DNA of 13,446 nt from an uncultured Asticcacaulis sp. GTDB lineage: Bacteria > Pseudomonadota > Alphaproteobacteria > Caulobacterales > Caulobacteraceae. The notes below the pieces were generated by a model. It saw nothing but the letters and a program-made list of their open reading frames with translations, had not been told where the DNA came from and ran no database searches. Position 1 is the first letter of the stretch. Each line of letters begins with the position of its first letter. The stretch spans positions 1-13,446 of the forward strand of contig CAMLLA010000072.1 of NCBI GenBank assembly GCA_946480525.1, in the 5' to 3' direction. Both the position numbers and the translations under genes were made by a program. This document shows, in pieces, positions 1 through 7,424 of this stretch.

Positions 1-161
1 TTTGCCGCCAGATGCGCATTCAACTGGTCTTGGCTATAGCCCGTCAGCCAGCGGATAATCTCATCGACCCCTGCGGCGGCGCGCCCCTTCCTTTCAACCT
101 TGGCGATGTAAAGCGTGTGCACGCTTGCGAAACTCATGGAATAGATTCGGTGCTTCGTCAT
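1..161 (-). CDS. DUF2200 domain protein (C-terminus beyond window)
   Basis: Reading the minus strand from an ATG at 161-159 gives 53 complete codons with no stop up to the window edge. The protein begins [20 protein letters not shown] and continues with KVERKGR, then [16 protein letters not shown]. This is the characteristic N-terminal half of the DUF2200 family, small cytoplasmic bacterial proteins of about 110-120 residues with no assigned biochemical function. The conserved [18 protein letters not shown] start makes the choice of initiation codon secure. The ribosome binding site is weak (AGG about 8 bases upstream). The gene is divergent from the GH31 gene, so the roughly 220 bases between them must serve both. 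Family membership is recognised from the residue pattern; nothing here shows what the protein does. Confidence 0.88.
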   Translation of the reverse strand, partial: MTKHRIYSMSFASVHTLYIAKVERKGRAAAGVDEIIRWLTGYSQDQLNAHLAA

Positions 162-273
162 GGCGCTGCCTGTCGGGTTCATGTACCGCGCGTTAGGTGG
201 CACGCGACGGACACAAAAGTCCACATGCATTAAACGCACCATTAGTCAGACAATTGCGCAGCTAAAGAATCCA

Positions 274-287
274 TGGTAGCGGTACCT
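274..287. promoter_or_regulatory. LacI-family-like operator upstream of the GH31 gene
   Basis: TGGTAGCGGTACCT contains the dyad GGTA-GCGG-TACC with its centre between 280 and 281. It resembles the TGGTAGCGCTAACA xyl-box bound by a LacI-family regulator (XylR) in xanthomonads, and the TGGNAGCGCTNCCA-type LacI sites of alphaproteobacteria. It lies about 97 bases upstream of the GH31 start, between the two divergent genes. No LacI regulator gene is inside the window, and I could not identify confident -35/-10 boxes around the site. A role in sugar-dependent repression of the glycosidase is inferred. Confidence 0.5.
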
Positions 288-340
288 TAAATTCCGCCGG
301 TTTCAATCCTGATATCCAAAAATAGCAATGGCTGACCCGA

Positions 341-358
341 TCTGCACACAGATGCAGA
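341..358 (+). repeat. Inverted repeat in the GH31 leader
   Basis: TCTGCA (341-346) and TGCAGA (353-358) form a perfect 6-base stem with a 6-base loop. An overlapping alternative, ATCTG (340-344) with CAGAT (349-353), gives a second, mutually exclusive 5-base stem. It ends 25 bases before the GH31 ATG and does not cover the Shine-Dalgarno sequence GAGGAA at 373-378. There is no T-run, so it is not a terminator. Function unknown. Confidence 0.3.
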
Positions 359-383
359 CCGCGAACAAAGCCGAGGAACGCCT

Positions 384-3308
384 ATGAAAAAGCTCGCCGT
401 CATATCGACGCTCGCCCTCCTGACCGCGCTGGCCTGCGGCGCCGAAGCCAGGACGCCGACCGGTCTCGATGCCAACGGGCACCTGACATCCATAGCGCCT
501 TCCGCAGCGTCCTCTTCCGCCTTTTCGTACACGCCTGTCGAAGGCGGCGTTCAGGTCCGCGTCGGGGCCATCACCAAAAACATCATCTTCTATGGTCCGA
601 AAACGGTTCGGATAAATACGACGCTCGGCGAAAACTACTGGAAGCATCCAAGCATCGTCGTGACCGACACGCCCGACGCTATCGCGTTCAAAACTCGCGA
701 CACGCCTCAGGCCCTGATCCTGGAAAGCCCTGCGCTCCATATCGTCATCGACAAGACAACCGGCGCCGTTACTTTCAAGAACGCCAACGGCAAGGTCTAC
801 ACGCAGGAAAAGCAGGACGCGCCCCAGACCCTGACAAAGGCCAGCATCTCCGGGGCGCCGACCTATGAGGCGCGCAATACCTTCACCCTGAAACCGGATG
901 AGGCCATTTACGGCTTCGGCTTTGTCGGCCAGGGCGAGATCAACCGCCGCAACAAGGATCTGCTGCTGGTCCAGACCAATATCGGCATCATCATCCCGGT
1001 CATGGTCTCCTCGGAACGCTACGGTATCCTGTGGGACACCTATTCCAAGATGCGCTTCAAGGACGGCGGCGACGGCGCCAGCCTGTGGGCCGAAAGCGCA
1101 CCCGGCGGCGTCGACTACTATTTCATGGCCGGCGACACCATGGATGAGGTCATCGGCGGCTATCGCGACCTGACCGGCGATGCGCCCATGTACCCGAAAC
1201 AGGCGTTCGGCCTGTTCATGAGCAAGGAGCGCTACCAGACACAGTCGCGGCTCCTCGAAGTCGCCCGGACCTTCCGCAAGGAACAGTTCCCCCTCGATTA
1301 CATCGTGCAGGACTGGCAGTACTGGGGCAGCGACAAGGACGGCTCCTGGAGCGGCATGACCTGGACCCCTGATCGGTTCCCCGACCCCAAGGGGGCGATC
1401 CAGGAACTGCACGACATGCACCTGAAGCTGATGGTCTCGATCTGGCCGTCGATCGGTAACGACACCGCCCTTGGCCACGAACTGGACCAGCACAATCTCC
1501 GCTTCGAACCCTTGCACTGGATATCGAAGAAGGCGCGCATCTACGACGCCTTCAGCCCTCTTGGCCGGCAGATCTATTTCAAGCACGTGAAAAAGGGCTT
1601 GCTAGATGTCGGCGTCGACGCCCTTTGGATGGACGGCACCGAGGTCGAGGTCGGCACCGCCGTCCACGACGCCGGGGAAACCGAGCGCGACATAAAGCTG
1701 CTGGGCAATAACGCGATGGGGGATTTCACCCGCTATCTCAATCCCTATTCGCTGATGACGACCATGGGGACCTATGACGGCCAGCGTGCGACCGACAACA
1801 AGCGCGTCTTCACCCTGACGCGGTCGGCCTGGGCCGGAGCTCAGAGGACGGCGGCGGCGTCATGGTCGGGCGATACCTCCGCCAGTTGGAAGACCCTGGG
1901 CGAACAGATCAATGGCGGCGTCAACGTCACCATCGCCGGTACGCCCTACTGGACACAGGATACGGGCGGCTTCTTCGTCTCGGGCCAGTATCCGATGCGC
2001 GAGAAGGATCCGGCGTGGCGCGAACTCTATGCGCGCTGGGCGCAATACGCGACCTTCAATCCGATCATGCGCATCCACGGTACCGATGTCGAACGCGAGC
2101 CATACATCTTCAAGGACATGGATCCGGAGGTGTACGCATCGCTGCGCGCCTCGGTTGACCTGCGCTACCGCCTGATGCCCTATATCTACGGGCTGGGCTG
2201 GCAGGTCACGCACAACGACTACACGATGATGCGCGCCCTGCCCATGGACTTCCCCGACGATCGCGGCGTCCACAATATCAACGACGCCTTCATGTTCGGG
2301 CCGTCCTTCCTGGTCCATCCGGTGACCCGCCCGATGTTCCATTTCCAGCCGCCGCCAGCCGCGACGATCCCGGCGTCGGCACTGCGCACCGCCGACGGAA
2401 AGCCTGGCCTGGCCGGGCAGTATTACGCCGGTACAAACTTCGAAACACCGAAAGGAAAGACGCTCGACGCCACCATCGATTTCCGCTGGCCCGGGCCGCC
2501 GCTGACCGATATCCCCGCGGGCCTGTCGAGCCTGAACGACTTCTCGGCACGCTGGACCGGGTCGGTCACGGCGCCTGAAGACGGCGAGTACGAACTGGGT
2601 GTCGACGGCGATGACGGCTACAGGCTGTTCGTCGATGGCAAGCTTCTGGTCGAAGACTGGACCAATGGCCCGACGCGCTACAAGGGCGCTAAGGTCCGCC
2701 TCACGAAGGGACAGAGCGTCGCGATCAAGCTGGAGATCTTCCAGGGCGGTGGTGACCGCAGCCTGAGGCTGGCGTGGCGCACGCCGTCGCAGATCGCGGA
2801 AATGGCCAACAAGAAGGTCGAAATCGACACCACGATGCAGACCTATCTTCCCAAGGACGCGGTCTGGTACGATTTCTGGACGCACGAACGCTTTGACGGC
2901 GGCCAGACGGTGACGAAGACCGTGCCGCTCGACGTCATGCCGCTCTATGTCCGCGCCGGATCGATCGTGCCTATGGGGCCGTTTGTCCAATATGCAACCG
3001 AACGCCCCGACGCGGACTACGAAATCCGCGTCTATCCCGGCGCCGATGGGACCTTCACCGTCTACGAAGACGACAATGAAACCTACAACTACGAAAAAGG
3101 CCAGTACGCCACCTACGACCTGACCTGGAACGAAGCGAAAAAGACGCTGTCGATCGGCGCCCGCAAGGGCACCTATCCCGGCCTCGTCAAGGCCCGGAAA
3201 CTTAATATCGTTCTGGTGAACCCGGCGAACGCCACGGCGATCAATCCCGCCACAGCGACAAAGTCCGTGACCTACACCGGCGCTCCCGTTTCCCTCAGCT
3301 TCCGATAG
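384..3308 (+). CDS. Exported GH31 alpha-glycosidase with inserted PA14 domain
   Basis: The 974-residue protein removes terminal alpha-linked sugars, most likely alpha-xylose or alpha-glucose from oligosaccharides, in the periplasm or at the outer membrane. An N-terminal Sec signal (MKKLAVISTLALLTALACG, then AEA) precedes a beta-sandwich. The catalytic barrel runs from about residue 270 (YPKQAFGLFMSKERY) to about 640. The nucleophile is Asp417 in WMDGTE and the acid/base is Asp497 in WSGDTSASW; both are intact. A PA14 domain (about 675-803, GLAGQYYAG to RLAWRTPSQ) interrupts the proximal C-terminal beta domain, which resumes at YLPKDAVWYDFW (821-832) and VRAGSIVP (856-863). A DUF5110-like domain ends the protein. 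A PA14 insert is known from the Cellvibrio japonicus alpha-xylosidase Xyl31A, where it helps bind longer xyloglucan oligosaccharides. The GAGGAA ribosome site at 373-378 supports this start. The GH31 call is certain; the exact substrate is not. Confidence 0.95.
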   Translation: MKKLAVISTLALLTALACGAEARTPTGLDANGHLTSIAPSAASSSAFSYTPVEGGVQVRVGAITKNIIFYGPKTVRINTTLGENYWKHPSIVVTDTPDAIAFKTRDTPQALILESPALHIVIDKTTGAVTFKNANGKVYTQEKQDAPQTLTKASISGAPTYEARNTFTLKPDEAIYGFGFVGQGEINRRNKDLLLVQTNIGIIIPVMVSSERYGILWDTYSKMRFKDGGDGASLWAESAPGGVDYYFMAGDTMDEVIGGYRDLTGDAPMYPKQAFGLFMSKERYQTQSRLLEVARTFRKEQFPLDYIVQDWQYWGSDKDGSWSGMTWTPDRFPDPKGAIQELHDMHLKLMVSIWPSIGNDTALGHELDQHNLRFEPLHWISKKARIYDAFSPLGRQIYFKHVKKGLLDVGVDALWMDGTEVEVGTAVHDAGETERDIKLLGNNAMGDFTRYLNPYSLMTTMGTYDGQRATDNKRVFTLTRSAWAGAQRTAAASWSGDTSASWKTLGEQINGGVNVTIAGTPYWTQDTGGFFVSGQYPMREKDPAWRELYARWAQYATFNPIMRIHGTDVEREPYIFKDMDPEVYASLRASVDLRYRLMPYIYGLGWQVTHNDYTMMRALPMDFPDDRGVHNINDAFMFGPSFLVHPVTRPMFHFQPPPAATIPASALRTADGKPGLAGQYYAGTNFETPKGKTLDATIDFRWPGPPLTDIPAGLSSLNDFSARWTGSVTAPEDGEYELGVDGDDGYRLFVDGKLLVEDWTNGPTRYKGAKVRLTKGQSVAIKLEIFQGGGDRSLRLAWRTPSQIAEMANKKVEIDTTMQTYLPKDAVWYDFWTHERFDGGQTVTKTVPLDVMPLYVRAGSIVPMGPFVQYATERPDADYEIRVYPGADGTFTVYEDDNETYNYEKGQYATYDLTWNEAKKTLSIGARKGTYPGLVKARKLNIVLVNPANATAINPATATKSVTYTGAPVSLSFR

Positions 3309-3453
3309 AGCTGCGGCGCCGCTCCGCCCTGTGTAAACTCCCTCGAAAGGCGCCGAAAAACCGGCACGCAAGGGGGAGGAACACGTAGATATCAGGAACG
3401 GTGACGGGTGCTGGCCGTAATCGGTTGAAAGCGGTTCAGGCGGTCGAGCCCGG

Positions 3454-3945
3454 CTACGGCCGGATGCGACCATCATAGATAAATTTTGTCGTCCGGACGA
3501 TCTTTACCTGTCCAGCATCCGGGTGGCGCGGATTGATCAGGATGTTGCTTTCCAGTGGCACCACGACCGACGGCACGATCAGCAGCAACGACCGCTGCTG
3601 CGTCAACCACCTGTCGCCGAAATCGAGCGTTTCCTTGGGCGCCGGCTGTGCGTCCCAGACGGGCGGCAAGCCCCCAGCCCCCTTCCGGGCTTCGGCCGGA
3701 ACTTCCGCCGCGTCCCACAGCGCGTCGGGAATGGCGATCTCCATCACGTAGCGATTGAGCGGCCAGGCGCCGGTATCGGTATGGACGATCGTCTCCAGCG
3801 CCGCCAACGCGACACTGCTGGCCGTATAGACGACCGGCATTCCCTTGCGGTTCCAGCGCCCACCGGACAGCTCGGCGCCCTTGCCGGTCATGTCGTCGTA
3901 ACTGTAGGCCGGCGACGTCGAGGCGATCCGGTAGACCGAAGGCAT
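3454..3945 (-). CDS. RES-domain toxin of a Xre-RES toxin-antitoxin pair
   Basis: This 163-residue cytoplasmic protein is almost entirely one RES domain. The signature Arg-Glu-Ser residues are present: Arg30 in SGGRWNRKG, Glu51 in VALAALET, and Ser126 in VPSVVVPLESN, followed by the family ending NILINPRHP. Characterised RES toxins attack NAD+ (for example MbcT, an NAD+ phosphorylase) or ADP-ribosylate a target enzyme (ParT), which arrests growth until the antitoxin binds. Its ATG shares one base with the antitoxin TGA (TGATG), and no Shine-Dalgarno sequence is visible before it, so translation probably depends on ribosomes finishing the antitoxin. The active-site residues look intact, so the toxin is probably functional. 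It converges on the GH31 gene; the 145 bases between them hold no clear terminator. Confidence 0.93.
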   Translation of the reverse strand: MPSVYRIASTSPAYSYDDMTGKGAELSGGRWNRKGMPVVYTASSVALAALETIVHTDTGAWPLNRYVMEIAIPDALWDAAEVPAEARKGAGGLPPVWDAQPAPKETLDFGDRWLTQQRSLLLIVPSVVVPLESNILINPRHPDAGQVKIVRTTKFIYDGRIRP

Positions 3946-4448
3946 CAGGAATAGGCGCCCGACTGGCTGCGCGCCAGGATCTGGGATATCATTTCCCGCC
4001 CATCAGAAGTGTCCATGAACTCCTCGGGGCGGCGGTTGCCAAGCGCCGCCAGAGGCCGTGAAATCCAGCCTTTCAGCCAGTGCGCGGCATCGAACCCTTC
4101 CGGATTTCCGGATTCCTGAATAATCGTCTCGACCTGTCCGATCAGCTTGGCGAAACCAATGACCCGGTCGCTCGACTCGACACTCAGGCGCGCATCCTCG
4201 GACTTCTTGCGGGCGGCGGTGGCGCGCGGAATACGCAACAGGACATAGAGCCTGGACCGGCTCTCTCCCAGGCGATCGGCCAGGTTATCGACATAGCCGA
4301 CGGGCACGCCCTCGCGCACGAAGCTGTCGCGTTCCAGCGCCGATGTCTGGAACAGCAGCGCCGTACCGCTGGCGGCCTTCCAGTCATTGACCGCTACCGG
4401 CCGAACCGGCCGTGCTCTGGGTTTACGTGCGGCGGTCGATATCGCCAT
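3945..4448 (-). CDS. Xre/MbcA/ParS-family antitoxin
   Basis: The 167-residue protein has a basic, Arg/Pro-rich N-terminus (AARKPRARPVRPV), then a Xre-like helix-turn-helix segment around residues 45-92 (GYVDNLADRLGESRSRLYVL followed by LRIPRATAARKK). The C-terminal toxin-binding region of the DUF2384 type includes HWLKGWISRPLAALGNRRPE, FMDTSDG and the tail ending GAYS. In this family the C-terminal domain blocks the RES active site and the N-terminal domain binds the operon's own operator. The start is supported by AGGAG seven bases upstream (4456-4460). The upstream nested palindromes at 4451-4483 fit autoregulation. The antitoxin-first order and the one-base overlap with the RES gene are typical of this class. 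The molecular target of the partner toxin cannot be read from the sequence. Confidence 0.92.
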   Translation of the reverse strand: MAISTAARKPRARPVRPVAVNDWKAASGTALLFQTSALERDSFVREGVPVGYVDNLADRLGESRSRLYVLLRIPRATAARKKSEDARLSVESSDRVIGFAKLIGQVETIIQESGNPEGFDAAHWLKGWISRPLAALGNRRPEEFMDTSDGREMISQILARSQSGAYS

Positions 4449-4450
4449 GA

Positions 4451-4483
4451 TCTGTCTCCTTTGAGACAGACTATAGTCTCAAA
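4451..4483. promoter_or_regulatory. Nested palindromic operator of the toxin-antitoxin operon
   Basis: Three dyads overlap here. TTTGAGAC (4460-4467) pairs with GTCTCAAA (4476-4483). AGACTATAGTCT (4468-4479) is a perfect 12-base palindrome. TCTGTCTC (4451-4458) pairs with GAGACAGA (4463-4470). The repeated element is GAGAC/GTCTC. The site covers the -10 box and runs through the start region into the Shine-Dalgarno sequence, so a bound antitoxin or antitoxin-toxin complex would block both polymerase and ribosome access. Binding by the antitoxin is inferred from the family. Confidence 0.75.
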
Positions 4484-4498
4484 TGGACACATTGGCAA
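4470..4498 (-). promoter_or_regulatory. Sigma70-type promoter of the toxin-antitoxin operon
   Basis: On the minus strand the -35 box TTGCCA (4498-4493) and the -10 box TATAGT (4475-4470) are separated by exactly 17 bases. Transcription would start near 4463, giving a leader of only about 15 bases that carries AGGAG and then the antitoxin ATG at 4448. The -10 box is embedded in the operator palindrome. Confidence 0.7.
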
Positions 4499-4529
4499 TG
4501 CCGCAGCCAGGTCACGCAGGCAGCGGCAT
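4498..4529 (-). terminator. Possible stem-loop after the M16 gene, no T-run
   Basis: ATGCCGC (4498-4504) pairs with GCGGCAT (4523-4529), with three further inner pairs after one mismatch. It lies 30-61 bases past the M16 stop. There is no T-run, so Rho-independent termination is doubtful. It ends where the toxin-antitoxin -35 box begins and may insulate that promoter from M16 transcription. Confidence 0.3.
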
Positions 4530-4558
4530 GTGACCATCCATCCTTTCCTGACCCGCCC

Positions 4559-7399
4559 TCACTTCGCGGGTTCGATGCGGATCGAGATAACCGTATCGTC
4601 CGTCAGATACCGCTGAGCGATGTCCTGGAGATCCTTCGGAGTCATGTCCTCGTACTGCTTGCGGCGGCCCAGCCAGTCCGCCCGCAGCTCCGGGTGCAGC
4701 GCCATGCGCGACAGCACGTAGGTCCAGTAGTCGATCATGGTGACCTCATTGGTCATGGAGGCCAGGATCGGCTGGCGCGCGCGATCGAGCTCGTCATCGC
4801 TGACCGGCTTCGTCTTCAGATCGGTGACAATGCCGCCCAGCGCCTTGCGGAAATCGCCGTCACCGCCGGCACGGATGGCAGACACCACCCCGATCCCGCC
4901 CAGGCCATCATAGACCTCGTCATTGAAGGCAAAGGCCGACGGCGCATAGTCGGCGCCCTGGCTTTCGCGCAGCTCGTCCTGGAGTCGGTTGCTCATGATG
5001 ACGGCCAGGACCGTTTCGAGGCGTGATGCCCTTGGGTCCGATTGGAAATCGTCGGTCGGCCACACGGCCATGCTCATCGCCTGGTCGGCGCGGCCTTCGT
5101 GGCTCAGCGTTACCTCCCGCTGCTTCGGCGGAAAGCTCAGGCGGCGCGCGCCGTCCGCCACCACGGCCTTCGCCGGCCGGGCGGGCAGCGTGCCGAAGGT
5201 CTTGCCGACCTCGGCCACTGCCTTGCGCTCATCGACATCGCCGACAATGGTGATATGAATCGGCGTATTCGCCAGGCTGGTTTTCAGCATGTCGCGGATC
5301 ACGGCGTGATCGATGCCGTCCATGCCGTTCAATCGCGTCTCGTCGAAGCGGGGATCGCCCTCATGCATGATCCGGCCCCAGTTGTGCGTTCGCACCCCTT
5401 CGGGCGTTGCCTTTAGAGTCCGGAGATATTCCGGCGCCCAGGCCGCATAGCGGTCGAACGGGTCCGGCCGATAGGCGGCGTCGGTCGCATAGGCGAACAA
5501 GAGCTCCATCTCGTGGCTCAGGCTCGACCCGTTGGTCGTACCCGAAAGCACCGCACGGTCGCCGGTAAGGTTGTAGGTAACGCCGACCTGGTAGTTGCGC
5601 AGGGCGTCGTCCTGCTCGGTCATGTTCAGCTTGTTCAGCCCCCCCCAATACAGGAAATCACCCGACGCCAGGAACAGCGGCGGTCGCGCCCTGGGGTCGA
5701 ACATCACCTGACCGCCGGCAAAATCGACCTGGACGCTGATGTGGTTGGCGACCAGCTGGGTCGGCTTGATGTGCAGGGTGACGCCGTTCGGCCAGACATA
5801 ACGATTGTATTCGAAGTCCGTGTCGTGGGTGGCGCTGGCCGGCGACACCTTGGGCGCGAACAACCTGCCGTAAGGCCACGACTTGCTCTTGGCCGCCGCA
5901 TAGGCCGCCGCGTCAGCTCCGCTCAAGGCGTCATAGTCGGCGCGCATCGCGGCCTCATCGTAACCGTTCAGGCTTTCCCCGGAGTGCGACAGGACCGGTC
6001 CATCACCGGCGAACCAGCGTTTCAGCCGTGCGTCCATCTTTTCCTTGCTGCCGATATCCTTGCGTGCGGCCTTCTGCAACCGGATGGCTTCGTCGGGGCC
6101 TTCGGTGACGATGCCCTGATCGAGGCCGTTGACGATCATGCCCGCGATCCCGATGGAATCGCGCGTCGCCTTCGATGCCTGCAGGTAGCGGACATTGGCG
6201 TCTACGACCTGCTGTGCCTTGCGCAGTTCTTCCTTCGTCACCCCCTGTGCGCGCAGGGTGTGGACGACGCCATAGACCTGGGCGAAAGCTTCTCTCGCCC
6301 GGCCCGGCCGGGGAAAGACCGACAGATAGACGACGTCGGCTGTATGCGGCACGGGATAACTACCCATGCTGGCCGAAAAGAAGGCGGAGTCCGCCGCCAG
6401 GGCACGCGCTTTCAGCCGCGTATTGGCGATCTGGAACAGGTGGTTGTCCATGAGGATGTCTGCGATGCGGTCCGGCGTGTCGCCACGCGTGTCCGGCGGG
6501 GCGATCCAGGTGACGCCCATCTCCTCGTTCAGCCCTTTGTCGGTGTAGGCAAAGGTCTGAACGCCGGATGGCGTCCGGCTGCCCCACGCGGGTTCCTCGG
6601 GCATCGGCCCCTTGCCCTTCCAGTCGGAAAACTTCGCATTGACCATCGCCTCGACCTCGAAGGCGTCGAAGTCGCCGACGGCGATCAGCGTCGTCAGCTC
6701 GGGGCGATACCACGCGTCATAATAGGCTCTCAGTTCGGACACCGGCGCGGATTTGATGCTGTCGACCGTGCCGATCGGATTGAAGTGCTCGGCATAACGC
6801 GTGCCGGCATAAAGCCGACCCACCCACTTTTCACCGCGCCTGGCGCTGGCGTCGCTGCGCAGACGCTCCTCGGACAGGATGACGCCGCGTTCGCGATCCA
6901 CGGCAGCGGGATCGAAACGAACATTGCTCGCGACTTCGCGCAGGATGAACAAGGCCTCGTCGATCGTTTCGTCGTCGCTTTTCGGCGCATGCAGCATATA
7001 GAGCGTCTTGGTATCGAAGGTGAAGGCATTGCTGTCGGCGCCGAACGCGAAACCGTGCCTTTCAAGCCGGCGGCGCAGTTCGCCTTCGGAAATATTGGTC
7101 GTGCCGTTGAACGCCATATGTTCGACGAAGTGCGCCAGCCCCTTCTGCCTGTCGTTTTCAACCAGCGATCCCGCGGCGACGCGCAGATAGACGGCGGCGG
7201 TCCCCGCCGGCGAATCGTTGGCCTGGATGATATAGCTCATGCCGTTGGACAGCCGGCCGTAGCGCGCTTCCGGGTCCGGCGTGCGGTTTGACTGTTCGTG
7301 CGGAAAAGCGACCGGCTTGACCGGTCCCGCCCACGCCGCCAGCGGCGCGCACAGGGCCACCATTACCGCCAGCCCTGCGCACATAATGTTCGATTTCAT
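4559..7399 (-). CDS. Exported M16 zinc metalloprotease, PqqL/FusC-like
   Basis: The start chosen is the ATG at 7399-7397, giving 946 residues. A longer in-frame start at 7492 adds 31 residues without signal-peptide character, while this ATG is followed at once by a Sec signal (MKSNIMCAGLAVMVALCAP, then LAAWA) and preceded by GGGGGAA. The inverted zinc motif H-F-V-E-H is at His90-Glu93-His94 in GLAHFVEHMAFNGT. The probable third ligand is Glu177 in ERGVILSEE. The length fits a complete four-domain M16 enzyme such as PqqL or FusC, clamshell peptidases of the periplasm that degrade peptides or small proteins, in some cases proteins imported through TonB-dependent receptors. A second M16 half is visible, including a segment around SFPPKQREVTLSHEGRADQA. 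The catalytic residues are intact, so an active enzyme is likely. The substrate is unknown. Confidence 0.92.
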   Translation of the reverse strand: MKSNIMCAGLAVMVALCAPLAAWAGPVKPVAFPHEQSNRTPDPEARYGRLSNGMSYIIQANDSPAGTAAVYLRVAAGSLVENDRQKGLAHFVEHMAFNGTTNISEGELRRRLERHGFAFGADSNAFTFDTKTLYMLHAPKSDDETIDEALFILREVASNVRFDPAAVDRERGVILSEERLRSDASARRGEKWVGRLYAGTRYAEHFNPIGTVDSIKSAPVSELRAYYDAWYRPELTTLIAVGDFDAFEVEAMVNAKFSDWKGKGPMPEEPAWGSRTPSGVQTFAYTDKGLNEEMGVTWIAPPDTRGDTPDRIADILMDNHLFQIANTRLKARALAADSAFFSASMGSYPVPHTADVVYLSVFPRPGRAREAFAQVYGVVHTLRAQGVTKEELRKAQQVVDANVRYLQASKATRDSIGIAGMIVNGLDQGIVTEGPDEAIRLQKAARKDIGSKEKMDARLKRWFAGDGPVLSHSGESLNGYDEAAMRADYDALSGADAAAYAAAKSKSWPYGRLFAPKVSPASATHDTDFEYNRYVWPNGVTLHIKPTQLVANHISVQVDFAGGQVMFDPRARPPLFLASGDFLYWGGLNKLNMTEQDDALRNYQVGVTYNLTGDRAVLSGTTNGSSLSHEMELLFAYATDAAYRPDPFDRYAAWAPEYLRTLKATPEGVRTHNWGRIMHEGDPRFDETRLNGMDGIDHAVIRDMLKTSLANTPIHITIVGDVDERKAVAEVGKTFGTLPARPAKAVVADGARRLSFPPKQREVTLSHEGRADQAMSMAVWPTDDFQSDPRASRLETVLAVIMSNRLQDELRESQGADYAPSAFAFNDEVYDGLGGIGVVSAIRAGGDGDFRKALGGIVTDLKTKPVSDDELDRARQPILASMTNEVTMIDYWTYVLSRMALHPELRADWLGRRKQYEDMTPKDLQDIAQRYLTDDTVISIRIEPAK

Positions 7400-7405
7400 T
7401 CCGTT

Positions 7406-7424
7406 CCCCCACAAGTCATGGGGG
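7406..7424 (-). promoter_or_regulatory. Hairpin covering the M16 Shine-Dalgarno sequence
   Basis: CCCCCA (7406-7411) and TGGGGG (7419-7424) are perfect complements separated by seven bases. On the minus strand the downstream arm is the GGGGG of the ribosome binding site, located about 6 bases before the M16 ATG. If the transcript includes both arms, the hairpin would hide the ribosome site. The proposed promoter would start transcription near 7419, so the 5' arm might be only partly transcribed. Confidence 0.35.

Noticed and set aside
423..443. Possible lipoprotein signal (Cys near the end of the GH31 signal peptide)
   Set aside because: The residues before the Cys are Ala-Leu-Ala, which do not fit the lipobox order Leu-(Ala/Ser)-(Gly/Ala)-Cys. 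Ordinary Sec cleavage is more likely, although surface localisation is not excluded.
3313..3322. GCGGCGCCGC palindrome after the GH31 stop as a terminator
   Set aside because: It has only five pairs with no loop and no T-run, so it cannot act as a standard intrinsic terminator.
303..3476. Long minus-strand open frames (427 and 538 codons) opposite the GH31 gene
   Set aside because: They mirror the GC-biased codon use of the real gene, show no recognisable domain and have compositions typical of antisense frames. The plus-strand protein has clear signal, catalytic and PA14 motifs.
5513..7291. A 592-codon plus-strand open frame opposite the M16 gene
   Set aside because: It is the antisense shadow of a gene with an intact HxxEH motif; its translation resembles no family.
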